Shown piece by piece: positions 29,852 to 40,894 of a stretch of 64,000 nt of DNA. Source of the stretch: Strobilurus pachycystidiatus (taxonomy: Eukaryota; Basidiomycota; Agaricomycetes; Agaricales; Physalacriaceae); assembly GCA_019915135.1 (NCBI GenBank), contig JAHLMK010000003.1, forward strand, positions 2,046,001-2,110,000, given 5' to 3'. The notes beneath the pieces were generated by a model, which saw only the letters and a program-made list of their open reading frames with translations, searched no databases and was not told where the DNA came from. The position numbers and the translations under genes are program-made. The stretch's first letter is position 1. The number at the start of each line of letters is the position of its first letter.

Positions 29852-32797
29852 ATGTTGAAAGTAACGCGCTCTCTTGCAAGGCGCTTGGGGCGGCCAGCGT
29901 CATTTAGCACGGCTCAGGCAGCCAAGAGGTTCGCGCCGCTGGATGTACACCCAGAGGTGCAGGAGGCTCTGGCCACGAACAAACCGGTAGTCGCCCTCGA
30001 AACAACCCTTGTGACCCATGGCTTCCCGTATCCCACCAACTACGACTTGTCCAACTCCTTGGAAGATATTGTGCGGTCGACTGGGGCTATTCCCGCAACC
30101 ATCGGTATCATTGAAGGACGCGTCAAGATTGGCATGGAGAAGTCGCAGCTGGAGAGACTGGCAGATCGCACCAAGTTTCCGAACACTGTGAAAGTCTCTC
30201 GTCGCGACATTGGCCCGATGATAAGTGCCAAAATGGACGGAGGTATGGCTGTACTTGTGATACCCCAGCCCCATCCTTATCGCTCTATGTAGGGACGACA
30301 TGCAGCAGTACTTTGATCTTCGCGGCGATGGCAGGGATCAAGGTATGTTCTGTGCAACAGTCTTTCTCGGCACTCATCTATCGTAGGTATTCGCAACTGG
30401 AGGGTACGTCCATGCACATTCTTAGCTGCCCAGGTTTGAAATGCCAATCACAGCCTTGGAGGTGTACATCGAAACGGAGAAAGCAGTACGTTGAATTGGT
30501 CTTTCGTAGCCATGTTACGACTCATGATTTTAATTTCAGCCATGGATGTTTCTGCCGACTTGTTCGAGCTAACTCGGTGTCCTGTCGGTCTGGTCTCATC
30601 TGGTATCAAATCTATCTTGGATATCGGAAGGTCAGTAATTCGTGCGAAGGTGCATTTCTTTTTCTCTGACGTTTTCTCATAGGACTTTGGAATATCTTGC
30701 AAGTGGTCTGCGTGGGCAGAGCTTGCAATCCTCATAACTCTTCTCAGGAAACTCTTGGCGTACCGGTTGTTACATATGGCCCCACACGCGACTTCCCTGC
30801 GTTCTTCTCGCGATACAGTGGTTTCCAGGTCGGTAGGATACATGAGAGTCAGCCCGAAAGCTTACTATCTGACTGTAGGTTCCGTACAACGTGAACACGC
30901 CTTTGTCTGCTGCTAGTCTGCTTCGTGCGTAAAATCACGGTCTTGCTCTCAAATCTGTCTGACCCAATCAACAGATACACAGTGGCAATTTGGTATGGAG
31001 AACGGATCACTCATCGCAGTTCCTATCCCGGAGGAGTATGAGCCCATTGGGGCGAGTATACAACGGGCGGTAGAGCAGGCAATAGAAGAGTCGGAGGCTA
31101 ACGGGATCAGCAAGCAAGGCAAAGAGGCAACACCTTGGTTATTGACACGCGTTGGCGAGCTGACTGGAGGTGATTCCCTGACGTCCAACATTGCCCTGCT
31201 GAAAAACACTGCACTAGTTGGTATGCACTCTCTTCCATTTTCTCCAGTTGCATTCCCCCTGATTGCCATACTCTAGGTGGTCAAATCGCCGTCGAATATC
31301 AGAAATTGTCAGACTCTTCTACTGTAAGGCCCTAGGTCATCATGTATTCTGCGAAATAATTAGCAACTCCTCTCTCACATTCAGATCGCGCCGTCTTCAT
31401 CTGTTACACCAGCCGCCCTGATTGAAGCTCTGCAAACACATCCCTCCCCGCCAGCTCTTGAACCAGCACAATTGGCCATCGTCGGCTCAGCTGCGGTGGA
31501 CGTCACCGCAAGAGCGAATCTCTCCTCTCAGCAATCTCTGGCGGCTCATTCGACCGTCCCAGGAAGTGTGGAACTGTCGCTCGGCGGTGTGGCGCGCAAT
31601 GTTGCTGAAGCTGCTCATCGTGTCTCCGCTAGTTCTTCAGCGACAGTCCTTATCTCACCCATCGGGAACGATTCATTCGGAAATCTATTATTGAAAGAAA
31701 CTCAAGACCTTGGGATGCGCGTCGATGGTTTGGTCAATTCAGACAACTCTCGTACGGCAGTGTGCAATATGTTATTAAGCAACGACGGGCATCTACTAAC
31801 TGGAGTGGCGGATATGGATATCACGGCTCAATTTCTCGGAGAGAAGGTTCGTAGCAACGCGTAAGAAAGCGCACTGTTGCTGATCGTTGCAAAGATTGTG
31901 GAGCAACTAGGCAATCACAATCCTGACTTGGTTGCATTCGATGGAAATCTATCGAGTGCCGCCGTTCAGACACTTCTCGAACACTGTCAATCCAAAGGCC
32001 TGAAATGTAAGCACCGACCTACTCTTGCGAGGTCTAATATGAACCTTATCTTCATATACAGCGTTTTTGTAGGTGTGAAGGCCTTATTCGAATCATACTT
32101 CTAACCCCAATCCAGCGAACCGACATCCATCACAAAATCAACTGTCATAATACCAGCATTGACTGCTTTATCCGAACGTTCGATAGATCCATGGGTCGCA
32201 CCCGTAACATTCGCATCGCCAAATATCCTTGAACTACGACAAATCTATCAAACAGCACGCGAAGAACCCTTCGACCTGATGTCGAAGGCTTCCTGGTGGT
32301 CAGTCATCGACCCTCTAGGACTCGGCCAGGACTACCGCATGGATATCGAGAAGCTCGAAAGGAAAGTAGGACCCTCACTCGACATCAGGAGCGTCGCAGG
32401 AATGGCAGTCAACCTCCTCCCGTTCATCCAGCACTTGGTAATCAAGTGCGGCGAGCTGGGCGTCATCCTCGTCATGCGCGTATCTGCGATGGCGAATTCT
32501 GGTTGGCGGAAGACGGATATCGGGCAGAGGTATGTTGTAGCGGAAGGAAGTGCTGGGCACGGAGTAGTGGTTGCCCACCTTCCCGCACTGCAGCTTCAAG
32601 CGGATACGATTCGTAACGTGACTGGAGCGGGAGACTCGTTTGTCGGGGCCCTCCTGAGGTTACTGCAGGATCCAGAGGCCTTGAGAGATCCATCGAAGAT
32701 GACGGCGACAATCACCCTGGCCCAAGAAGCTGCGGTGTTGACTCTACAGAGTGACCGCGCCGTATCGCCAGCTCTATCTAACTTGTTCAAGATCTAA
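29852..32797 (+). CDS. Fused pseudouridine-5'-phosphate glycosidase and PfkB-type pseudouridine kinase
   Basis: A bifunctional enzyme for pseudouridine salvage: the kinase domain phosphorylates pseudouridine and the glycosidase domain cleaves it to uracil and ribose-5-phosphate. About 759 residues in 14 exons. The N-terminus (MLKVTRSLARRLGRPASFST) looks like a mitochondrial presequence. The glycosidase (IndA/PsuG) half shows VALETTLVTHGFPYP, TTCSSTLIFAAMAGIK, VFATGGLGGVHR, SSGIKSILDIG and TLEYLETLGVPVV. The kinase half shows GSAAVDVTARA, SLGGVARNVAEAAHR, SPIGNDSFG and the PfkB signature NVTGAGDSFVGALL. Exons include 30387-30403 (17 nt), 30683-30698 (16 nt) and 32062-32068 (7 nt). Intron 30699-30747 has a GC donor. 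It converges with IRC3, 35 bp apart. Confidence 0.93.
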
Positions 32798-32832
32798 TAT
32801 CACTGCGTTCTGTATTTAACAACACGAACCTT

Positions 32833-35432
32833 TCAGTGGGCCGGAAGTGGGCCAACAGAGACCGATTGCCGCGATCGTCGTACTTCTTCCTTCGCCTCTG
32901 CTTCCTTCAACTTGAGGGTTGCCTTTCGTTGTTTGTCATGCCGGGTCTGGGATTCCCCAATCAACATTCTGACAACAATGAGCAAAGATTGAATTCGTAC
33001 CATCGCTCCATGTTTGATACAAGTGATCAAATTAGCTGCATCACCTTTCGTGAGTTTGGCTATCCTGTCAGCTTTGGCCTTCGCGCCAGCCTCATCCAGA
33101 GCATCAGACTTTCCCTTCCATCGCTTGGCGATGAACGCCTTCTGGCTATCCGATGCCGGTAGTGTTCTCCACTGCGCAGACCGAAGCAAGCTACGCAATG
33201 TCAGTAATCATACATCAAGTGATTGTGTGTGGACATACCCCAGACCCATCCGACCTCTGACGACTTTCGCCAGAGCATAGGTGTCGCATCCTCGAATGGC
33301 TTCATCGAGCTGATTTGCTGTCAAAATCTTGCGGCTCTTCAGGAACGGAGAGAGTTTCAACGAAGCGGCGGTCATTCGATCCAGCGCTGCAGGTGTGAAA
33401 GTCGCAGCGTAGTGCATCTCAACATCTGAGGTCGAAGTCAGTCCAACATTCACGGGACGAGAAGGAAGGACACTTGCCATCTTTTGGTGGCACCAAGTCG
33501 ACACGTATATGGCCTTGGCCAAGGCACTCGAGGATATACTTGTCCTTCCCAATTCCAATCCAACTATGCCTACTCAGCTGTGAGATATGCGGAAGATCGC
33601 CAGATGCAGCCGCCGAATCTAGGAACGAGAGTGGGTTCTCGTAGTCGATGTAAGTCACTGTCTTGGGTAACGGCACATTATCGGCGCTGTCTGGAAGTGA
33701 ATAGTACTCTTTTGCTTTTTTCTCCATCTCTTCAAGGCTCTCGTCTGTTCAAACACGAGTGAGTGAACGACGGCGAGAATACGACCATGAGACTACCTTC
33801 AATAGCGACTTCGGACGGATCCAATCCAAAAAGCGTCGGGCTGGAGATCACGCCAGAGACGCGATGGTTACTGTCCACGAAATCGATTATCCTGCAGTCG
33901 TCCTTTCCTGTAGCTGGGGATAGCCTCATTCCTCTCCCAATCTGTCGCACACTAAGCCAATGGACGTGGACAGGGTTACAGGCACGAACCATTTGAGCAA
34001 AGACATTCTTCGACCTGGTCGGTCGCGCTACAACGACACAGTCAATATTCGGGATATCGGCTCCCTCTGTCAAGATTGCTACGCGAAAAGACATCAGGTC
34101 AACGATAAATGATGACCGGAAGGCACACAAACGAACCGCAGTTGACGAGGACCGGAAACTTGCCAGCTTTGAAAGCCGTAACAAGCGCTCTGCGTTCTGC
34201 AGCCGGTGTTTTTGCATACAAGTATCTAGCATCGGTCCCAAATTGTCGGAACATTGCAGTGAGAGCCTCGACATGAGCGATATTGACGCAAAACACTAGA
34301 GTGGACTTTCGTTCGGCTGTGACTTTCGTTCAGAATTGAAGCTTGCATGCATCTTCGGATGCTTCACCTGCACGGTCCAGCCATGTTTGGACTACAAGGG
34401 TATTCAAAGTCTCGGTATTGATGACTTGAGCCAGACTAGTCGGATTGAAATCTCCAGTACGGGAGTTGACGGTGACTTCGTTGAGGTCGATATTGGCCGA
34501 GACAGAGGTGAAGCGGACGTCGCACAACCTAGCAAAAGTAAATACGAGCGCCAATCGAGAGATGACATCTCAAACTGACCATTGCTCCTTGATCATCTCG
34601 AGGAAATCTCTATGATAGACAATCCTCTGAAACACAGACCCGAGGGCGAGACCATCGTGCCGACTGAACGTCGCCGAGAATCCAACGATGGGTATCTTGT
34701 GCTTCGTAACCGGTTCGGCGCTCCGCGTCGCAAACGTCTCGTCGTCGTGGTCCGGATGTCGTATTTCCGAGTCGAAATGAGAGAGGATGCGTCGATAGCT
34801 ATGGCGGTACATTGTCAAAAAACAGACGCGTCAATTGACGAAGGAAGGCGACATACGAAGGCGCCGCCGCGTGATGCGCCTCGTCGACGATGATGGCGCG
34901 CATTTTCTGTGCGTCAAATTTGGCTATGCGCTCTTCCTGCAGGAGGGTCTGATAAGTGGCCACCGTGCTGTTGCGCTTAAGAAGGGGTATCATCGACCGA
35001 AAAGGAAGTCACTACTCACACATCCGCCGACCCAGACGCCTTGTGCTTGACGCCCTGTTCAATCTCCACGGTCCATTCGGGAAACAGCCGCTCGACCTGC
35101 TCTGCTGACTGCCGGGCAAGCTCAATGCTGTTGACGATGATGAGCGCTCGTTTGGCCTGAGGCGCGGGCCTCGCGAGACGCGATAATAACGAGATGAAGA
35201 CAGTAGTTTTGCCGGACCCTGTCGGAAGGGATACACCAATTCGCGTTGAACCGCCGTCCAGCGCCTCTGTACACGCGTCCAAGCAGTGCTCTTGGTACGG
35301 CCGAAGAACGACTGTAGAAGCCCACCGACGGCAGATCAGTTTCAAAAGGGCCCCGCGCTGAAAGCCTTCCAATGTCGAGCGCCGGACATGGAGGTACATG
35401 AACAAAAGCGAGGTATCCTCATCAGCCATCAC
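32833..35432 (-). CDS. IRC3: Mitochondrial DEAD/DEAH-box helicase Irc3
   Basis: Superfamily 2 helicase that remodels branched mitochondrial DNA. Eleven minus-strand exons, about 691 residues: 35020-35432, 34857-34967, 34580-34798, 34368-34528, 34137-34316, 33990-34078, 33797-33941, 33478-33744, 33239-33425, 33001-33190, 32833-32946. Motifs in order are [11 protein letters not shown], Walker [56 protein letters not shown] and [11 protein letters not shown]. The C-terminal half is Irc3-type, Lys/Glu-rich at the end. A second in-frame ATG at 35399 begins [16 protein letters not shown], a better mitochondrial presequence, so the true start may be there. Intron 33426-33477 has a GC donor. Confidence 0.9.
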
Positions 35433-35610
35433 ACCGTGTTTCCATTTTTATCCGGTTGCATTTTGTAATAGGTCTTTGGTAGGGTATAGTACAATAAGTA
35501 GAGATACCCCGAAGGCCGGTGTGAATGAATAAAAAGATGGTAATGTCTATGTAAGAGCAGAGAAACCCGGAAAGGACAAGTGTGCAATGATAGTACGATA
35601 TCAGAGGCAT

Positions 35611-36811
35611 TTAACCAGATCCTCCGGAGTAGACCTTGCCGAACATGACCTCCTGGAGCTTGTCGTACAGGGACAACACACCGGCACCAGCAACACCACG
35701 GAGGATGTTGGCACCAGCACCCTTGAAGAGCGACTTCGTGCCCTCCTTGGCGACGATCTGGGAGCCGGCGTCGAACATGGACTTGTAGTTGACACCAGAG
35801 CCGGAGGTCATCATCATGCGACGACGGATGGTGTCGAGAGGGTAGGAAGCGAGACCAGCACCGACGGTGACACCCCATCCGAGGAGGAAGGAGGCCATGA
35901 AGGAACCCTCAAGAGCACCGACGAGAACGACAGGCTCTGTAAGGTGCAATCAGTATCGGGTGTACACGGAGGGGGCTGCCACGTACTGAGCGAGTCGTAG
36001 ACACCAAAGTAGAGACCACGGTACACGATGATACCAACGACCGAAGGAACGAAGCCACGGTAGAGACCGGCGATACCGTCGGAAGCGAGGGTCTTCTTGT
36101 ACACATCAACCAGACCGTTGAACTGACGCTCTCCTCCACCCTTTGACGACTTGGCGTCGTTCGCGAGACGCGTACGGGCGTAGTCGAGGGAGTAGACAAA
36201 GAGAAGGGACGAAGCACCGGCGGCACCACCGGAGGCGACGTTGCCAGCGAACCACTTCCAGTAGCCCTCGCTCTTCTTGAAGCCGAACAGGGACTTGAAG
36301 TAGTCCTCTGCAAACGATGTCAGAAGACTTGTACAAAGCAAGGGACAGGGAACGCACTGAAGGCGAAGTTGAGCGCCTGCGTCGGGAAGTAACGGATGAC
36401 GTTGGCGGTGTTTCCTCTCCAGAGAGAAACGAAGCCCTCGTCTTTGATAGTGCGGCTGAACGCGTCACCGACACCCTTGTAGGGCGTGGCAAGACGACCT
36501 TGCTTGATCTGCGGGGGTCGTGTCAGTGAGATGTATGCGCGTGCACAAAGCTGAAAAAAAATACCATCTCGTCCTGGTTTTGCACCAGCAGCTTGATACG
36601 CTCAATGGGCGCAGCACTGGTTTTCGCGACGGCCTGGACATTGTGTGAGCAGCTGCGCGAGACAAGGGCACGCAGCGAGAAACATACAGCGGAAACACCT
36701 CCCATCATGAAGTCGACTACAAACACGGTCAGCACACGACGAGCACGGCGGGAACAGCAGCGACGGACTGGCGAACTCCTTCGGCGTCTTGCTCTTCTTC
36801 ACGTCGGCCAT
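35611..36811 (-). CDS. AAC: Mitochondrial ADP/ATP carrier
   Basis: Inner-membrane exchanger of ADP for ATP, with three repeats of two helices. Minus-strand exons 36769-36811, 36688-36716, 36565-36633, 36358-36508, 35987-36307 and 35611-35936 give 312 residues. The first repeat shows [23 protein letters not shown], the second YARTRLAND and the third [12 protein letters not shown], whose RRRMMM is the diagnostic adenine nucleotide carrier signature. Other checks are [20 protein letters not shown] and the C-terminal [14 protein letters not shown]. The short 14-codon first exon is basic. It lies tail-to-head with IRC3 on the same strand, 178 bp from its start. Confidence 0.97.
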
Positions 36812-37134
36812 TTTGGGAAAGGGAAAACTGAGTGGAGGTGGTGGTGAGAGGAGAGGATCTGTCGAAAAGTCGCTATGCTCGCGAAATTTATGGCGTTTCG
36901 TGCGGAGCTCGAAACAACCCGGAATCTGGCGTCCCGTTCCCATTGGGCCGGCTTCCGTCTCCTCAGGGACCGGGGAGCTCGACCCTGTGTAAACAGCGGA
37001 CCGACAGCATTGCAGCCATCCAACATTGTCGTATTACACGGCCCAAGACTTTAGCGACTGTACTATATTATACGAAAGTACTCGATGACACTACCAGGAG
37101 AAAGAAAAGAAATACAGCTAGCAACTACCGACGG
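36812..37134. promoter_or_regulatory. Upstream region of the ADP/ATP carrier gene
   Basis: A 323-bp gap between the carrier start and the end of the SUMO ligase gene on the same strand. It includes an AT-rich stretch near 37065-37075 and otherwise no identified elements. Confidence 0.35.
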
Positions 37135-39536
37135 CTACCATCCGTTCAAGCGCGGCGGCCACGCGTTGACTTCCAACGCCTCCGTATCAGAATACCCGTT
37201 GCCATATAGCGCGCTCGCATACGTAGGTGGTGGCGGGTTGACATTCGCCGCTGAATGCATTGTATAGCGTACAGCGGCGGGATCGTTTGCGGGACGTGCA
37301 GGTGGATCAACATTCGGATAATCGCTTTTACGAGCGGTCAGTGCGGTTGTTGATGACCCGGCCCGATCGTTCTCCAGTGGTCGACTCTTCTTCTTCCAGA
37401 TAGGCTCGGTGGGGGATGGAGCGTCGGATGCTTTCCGCTTCCCCGTTTGGCGCGGCGGTGGCGCGTCCTCTTCGTCAGAGTCCAGTGTTAGGTCAATGAC
37501 CGCCTCCTGGACCGACTGCGAGCGTGGTACAGACGGCGCCATGCTGCTCGAGCTCGATGCGTTACCAAACGACGGCGATAACTCCCGTTTGACCCTGCTC
37601 TCCTCCTCATCGTCGGAATCCAACACAAGGATCGACGAAAGCTCCGCCTTTGATTTGCCGTTCAGAGGCTTGCCGTTAGGCGTTGAAGGCGCCGGCTTTC
37701 GGGGAGTGGGAGGTACTGATATCGGTTTCTGAACAGGATGCTGGGCTTTCCAATTTGCGGATCCATACTTGGAGTCCGAGGTGTGCCATTCACCATCAGC
37801 CTCAACAAAAACATCATCCACACTGTCAGGACATTGTTTCACGATGGAGTCGAAGTAGCTTATGACATTATCAGAGTGGATTCGCACAAGGAGATTAACT
37901 GACTTACCCGTCTATGATTAGATCCTTGATCTCCAAGGCCTTCTCGCACACAGGACATAACCACGTTGTAGTTTGTTCCATGACAGAGAACCACGAGTTG
38001 GCGTCGAAGCACTGCGGATGTACGCATTTGGATGAGCGGCATGGTGTGGCTACGCGCATGAAACTTAGCTGTGTAGAGAAATTAAAAAGTCTCTGAGCAT
38101 AAGAGGGACCTGGGTCATACCGGGCATTTCAGCGACATCTTCTGGGGACCGGCAATGATGTCGTCGTCGTCATTGATTGACGCTTTCACTAGACAGCCGT
38201 TAGTATCTGCGTGAGACCAGGGCGATTGGACGCACTCTTGGCTTGTACATCGGCCGCCGACGTGTAGTTGTTTCGCTTGAGTTGATCGACAAGATAGTCC
38301 ACCGATGTTGTCTTCACAAGGTCCACGACAAGAAAGAATTTCTGCATCTATGTTAAGGCGGCCTTTTGAAAGCTTGAGAAAAAGCATACCTTGGACTGCA
38401 CCGGCTGCTGGCTGTTCACGTAAACCATTTCCACCTTGTTCGAGGTAGTGTTCAATCGTATATACTTTCCGAGATCCGGTGGTGGCGCCGTTCCCGGCTT
38501 CTTCTTCAGACCCTTCAAGTTGGCGGACAATTGCACGTTGTTAACACGAACTTCACACGTCGGGGGAAATTCGATGAGAGCGGGGACAGAGGTAGTGCGG
38601 AAGGTGGGATTCGAGGAATAGAAGGTGGAGGAAGTGCAGAATAGGCGAAGTTGATATTTGGGACTGGAAATTTATCAGACGGCTATAGGGTGTAGAATGT
38701 GCGTCCTACCTAACAGACTTGAGTTTACTGATCTGGTCAGGGGTGAGGGTGAAGACCACGGTTTGCTGACGTCGATCTGTAGAGCTGTTTGACTCTGCAG
38801 GCTGGGGTGAGCACTCCGATAACGAAAACAAAACGCGGTGAAAATGTGACCTGGACATTCCACGACAGAAGAGACAGACTGCTCAGAGGTGAAGAAGGGA
38901 GATTCCTTGAACCGAAGTACTACAGAGGCCATGAGACGCGTTCACAATGCGGTACGGGGACGAGATAAGTACTTGACTTGTTGTTGGCAAGCTTAGATGG
39001 CGCGGAAAGGGAAGATGTCGAGGGCAATGCATTCACGGCTCCAGAGGCCTTGCGAGGCGGAGCATAGGGATCGTATCTGGGCGCGATGCCGTTTGCAAAA
39101 GAGTGCGCATGGCCATTGCTGTAGGTATTGTGCATCGCGTGAGAGCCGGCGGCTAGGCTCGTAGAACCAGAGGTCGACGCAGTGCGCGATGGCGTATACC
39201 TGCGGAGGAGTTTGTTTAGAAAAGAAGAATGGCCACTGGGGCGCCCAGGAGAAAGGGATAAAGGACCACTTACGAGCCGTAGTTCCGCACTTGATTTATG
39301 ATGTCTTTGGCCTTTGTCCACTTGTCTGTCTGGTTGGCCTGCTTCCAGCCCTCAAGGGTAGACACGATGCGGTCGATGATTTCTTGCTTTTTGCCCGTCT
39401 TTGGAAGATAGACGCCGCACTCGTCGTTCAGTCCTATGAGCATTTGCTTCAATCGGTCTACAGTGTTGGATCGGACATTGTAACGAATCAGCTGCGATGC
39501 GGTGAGCGCAGAAATGGCAGAAAATTGGGCGGGCAC
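37135..39536 (-). CDS. SIZ1: PIAS/Siz-type SUMO E3 ligase
   Basis: Transfers SUMO from the E2 Ubc9 to nuclear targets. Minus-strand gene, exon 1 39274-39536, exon 2 38973-39199, exon 3 38851-38919, further exons to a last exon 37135-37858. An N-terminal SAP-like helix pair (VDRLKQMLIGLNDECG, KKQEIIDRIV) is followed by a PINIT domain (ILRFKESPFFTSEQSV, QTVVFTLTPDQI, KYQLRLFC, FPPTCEVRVNN) and an SP-RING with KCPLSFMRVATPCRSSKC, HPQCFDANSW and WLCPVCEKALE, all zinc ligands visible. The C-terminal tail carries acidic LDSDDEEE and IDLTLDSDEED patches, which probably bind SUMO. It starts divergently from nudC. Confidence 0.93.
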
Positions 39537-39731
39537 ACCTCGAAGTCAGCCCATGAGTCTGAGCTCGCCATTCAATATCCTTTCCGCTGGGGAACCTGGT
39601 GGTCGTCGCACAAAGTAGGTCTCGCCTGTTCCCGACGGCCGACAACGGCTTCTGAACAAGCAGTCGCACACAACATTCGTCATCACGCTAAACTTTCTCG
39701 AGCTCGATCAGTCACTTCAGATCCAGACGCG

Positions 39732-40604
39732 ATGGCCGACCAAGATGACAATACGACACCCGAGGAAAGAGAGAAGAAGAACAAAGAGGAACGGGCGCGT
39801 GAAATCGTCGAGCAATCTGGTCCAATATCACCGCTTTCCAGCTTAATATCGACCTTTAACCCATTCTACAGCTCTGCCCTACAAATGGTCCCAGGAGCTG
39901 GGTGAAGTCGACATAGTCATCCCCGTGCCAAAGGGATCCCGCGGCAAAGATCTGTCTGTAGTCATTGCCAAGAAGAAACTCAGCGTAGGGTTGAAAGGCA
40001 AGGAGCCGATCATGGGAGGTGAATTGTGCAAGGAAATCAAAGTCGAAGACAGTACATGGACGCTCGGTAGGCGGTCTACATCATTCACAATGGCAGATCA
40101 TGAACAGGATTGGCAGAGGATAACGAGGCAGTACATGTCCATTTGGAGAAATTGAATCAACAGACTTGGTGGGAGAACGTCTTGACGCACCATCCCAAGA
40201 TCGACACCACCAAGATTGAACCTGAGAACAGCAAGCTAAGTGATCTCGATGGTGAAACGAGGTATGTCTCTATCACATAAGCGGTTGCCCTCATTCTAAT
40301 CAGTGTCACAGAGGTATGGTGGAGAAAATGATGGTATGTATTCATTGATCTTACCGGAATGGCGCTCATCTTTTACATGTCCAGTTCGATAACCAGCAGA
40401 AGGTGCGCCGAAGAGTAGTCCGCTGATATCCTCTGACACCGCGTCGTCTAGCAAATGGGAAAACCCACGTCTGACGAGCTGAAGAAGATGGAGGTCAGTT
40501 TGAGTGCTGCAACTACGACGATCTACTCATCATTCAAACAGACTCTCAAGAAGTTCCAAGATGCTCACCCAGAGCTGGATTTCTCCAAAGCCACGTTCTC
40601 CTAG
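39732..40604 (+). CDS. nudC: Nuclear movement protein NudC (CS domain)
   Basis: Hsp90-type co-chaperone supporting dynein/LIS1-dependent nuclear migration along hyphae. Seven exons (39732-39819, 39872-40066, 40117-40261, 40312-40333, 40385-40402, 40452-40493, 40542-40604) give 190 residues. The CS domain reads [38 protein letters not shown] and EDSTWTLED. The C-terminal family signature follows: [37 protein letters not shown] and [16 protein letters not shown]. The 22- and 18-nt exons 4 and 5 are needed for MVEKMMFDNQQK. The acidic/basic N-terminus is a short coiled coil. Confidence 0.96.
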
Positions 40605-40894
40605 ACAGTCATGCATGCGCTGTCCAGAAGAGAACTACCGTGAAGAATTTTGTATTACTAAAACAGATCTGTATGTTCGACAGTTTATGACTTTCTGTCT
40701 TCGCCACGATCTCTGAACAGTCGGCATGACATCTCCAGCGATGTTCAACGAGAGGAATGACCGCTAAACACTGTGCACCTTGTTCGTCATGCTGACTTAG
40801 CGTGAATCTGGTCCTATTTGAGAGGAAGCCAAAGGCGCATAACGCCCGAGCAGACAAGGACTTCCGTTCGAAAGTAAGTGATACGACAGATCTG

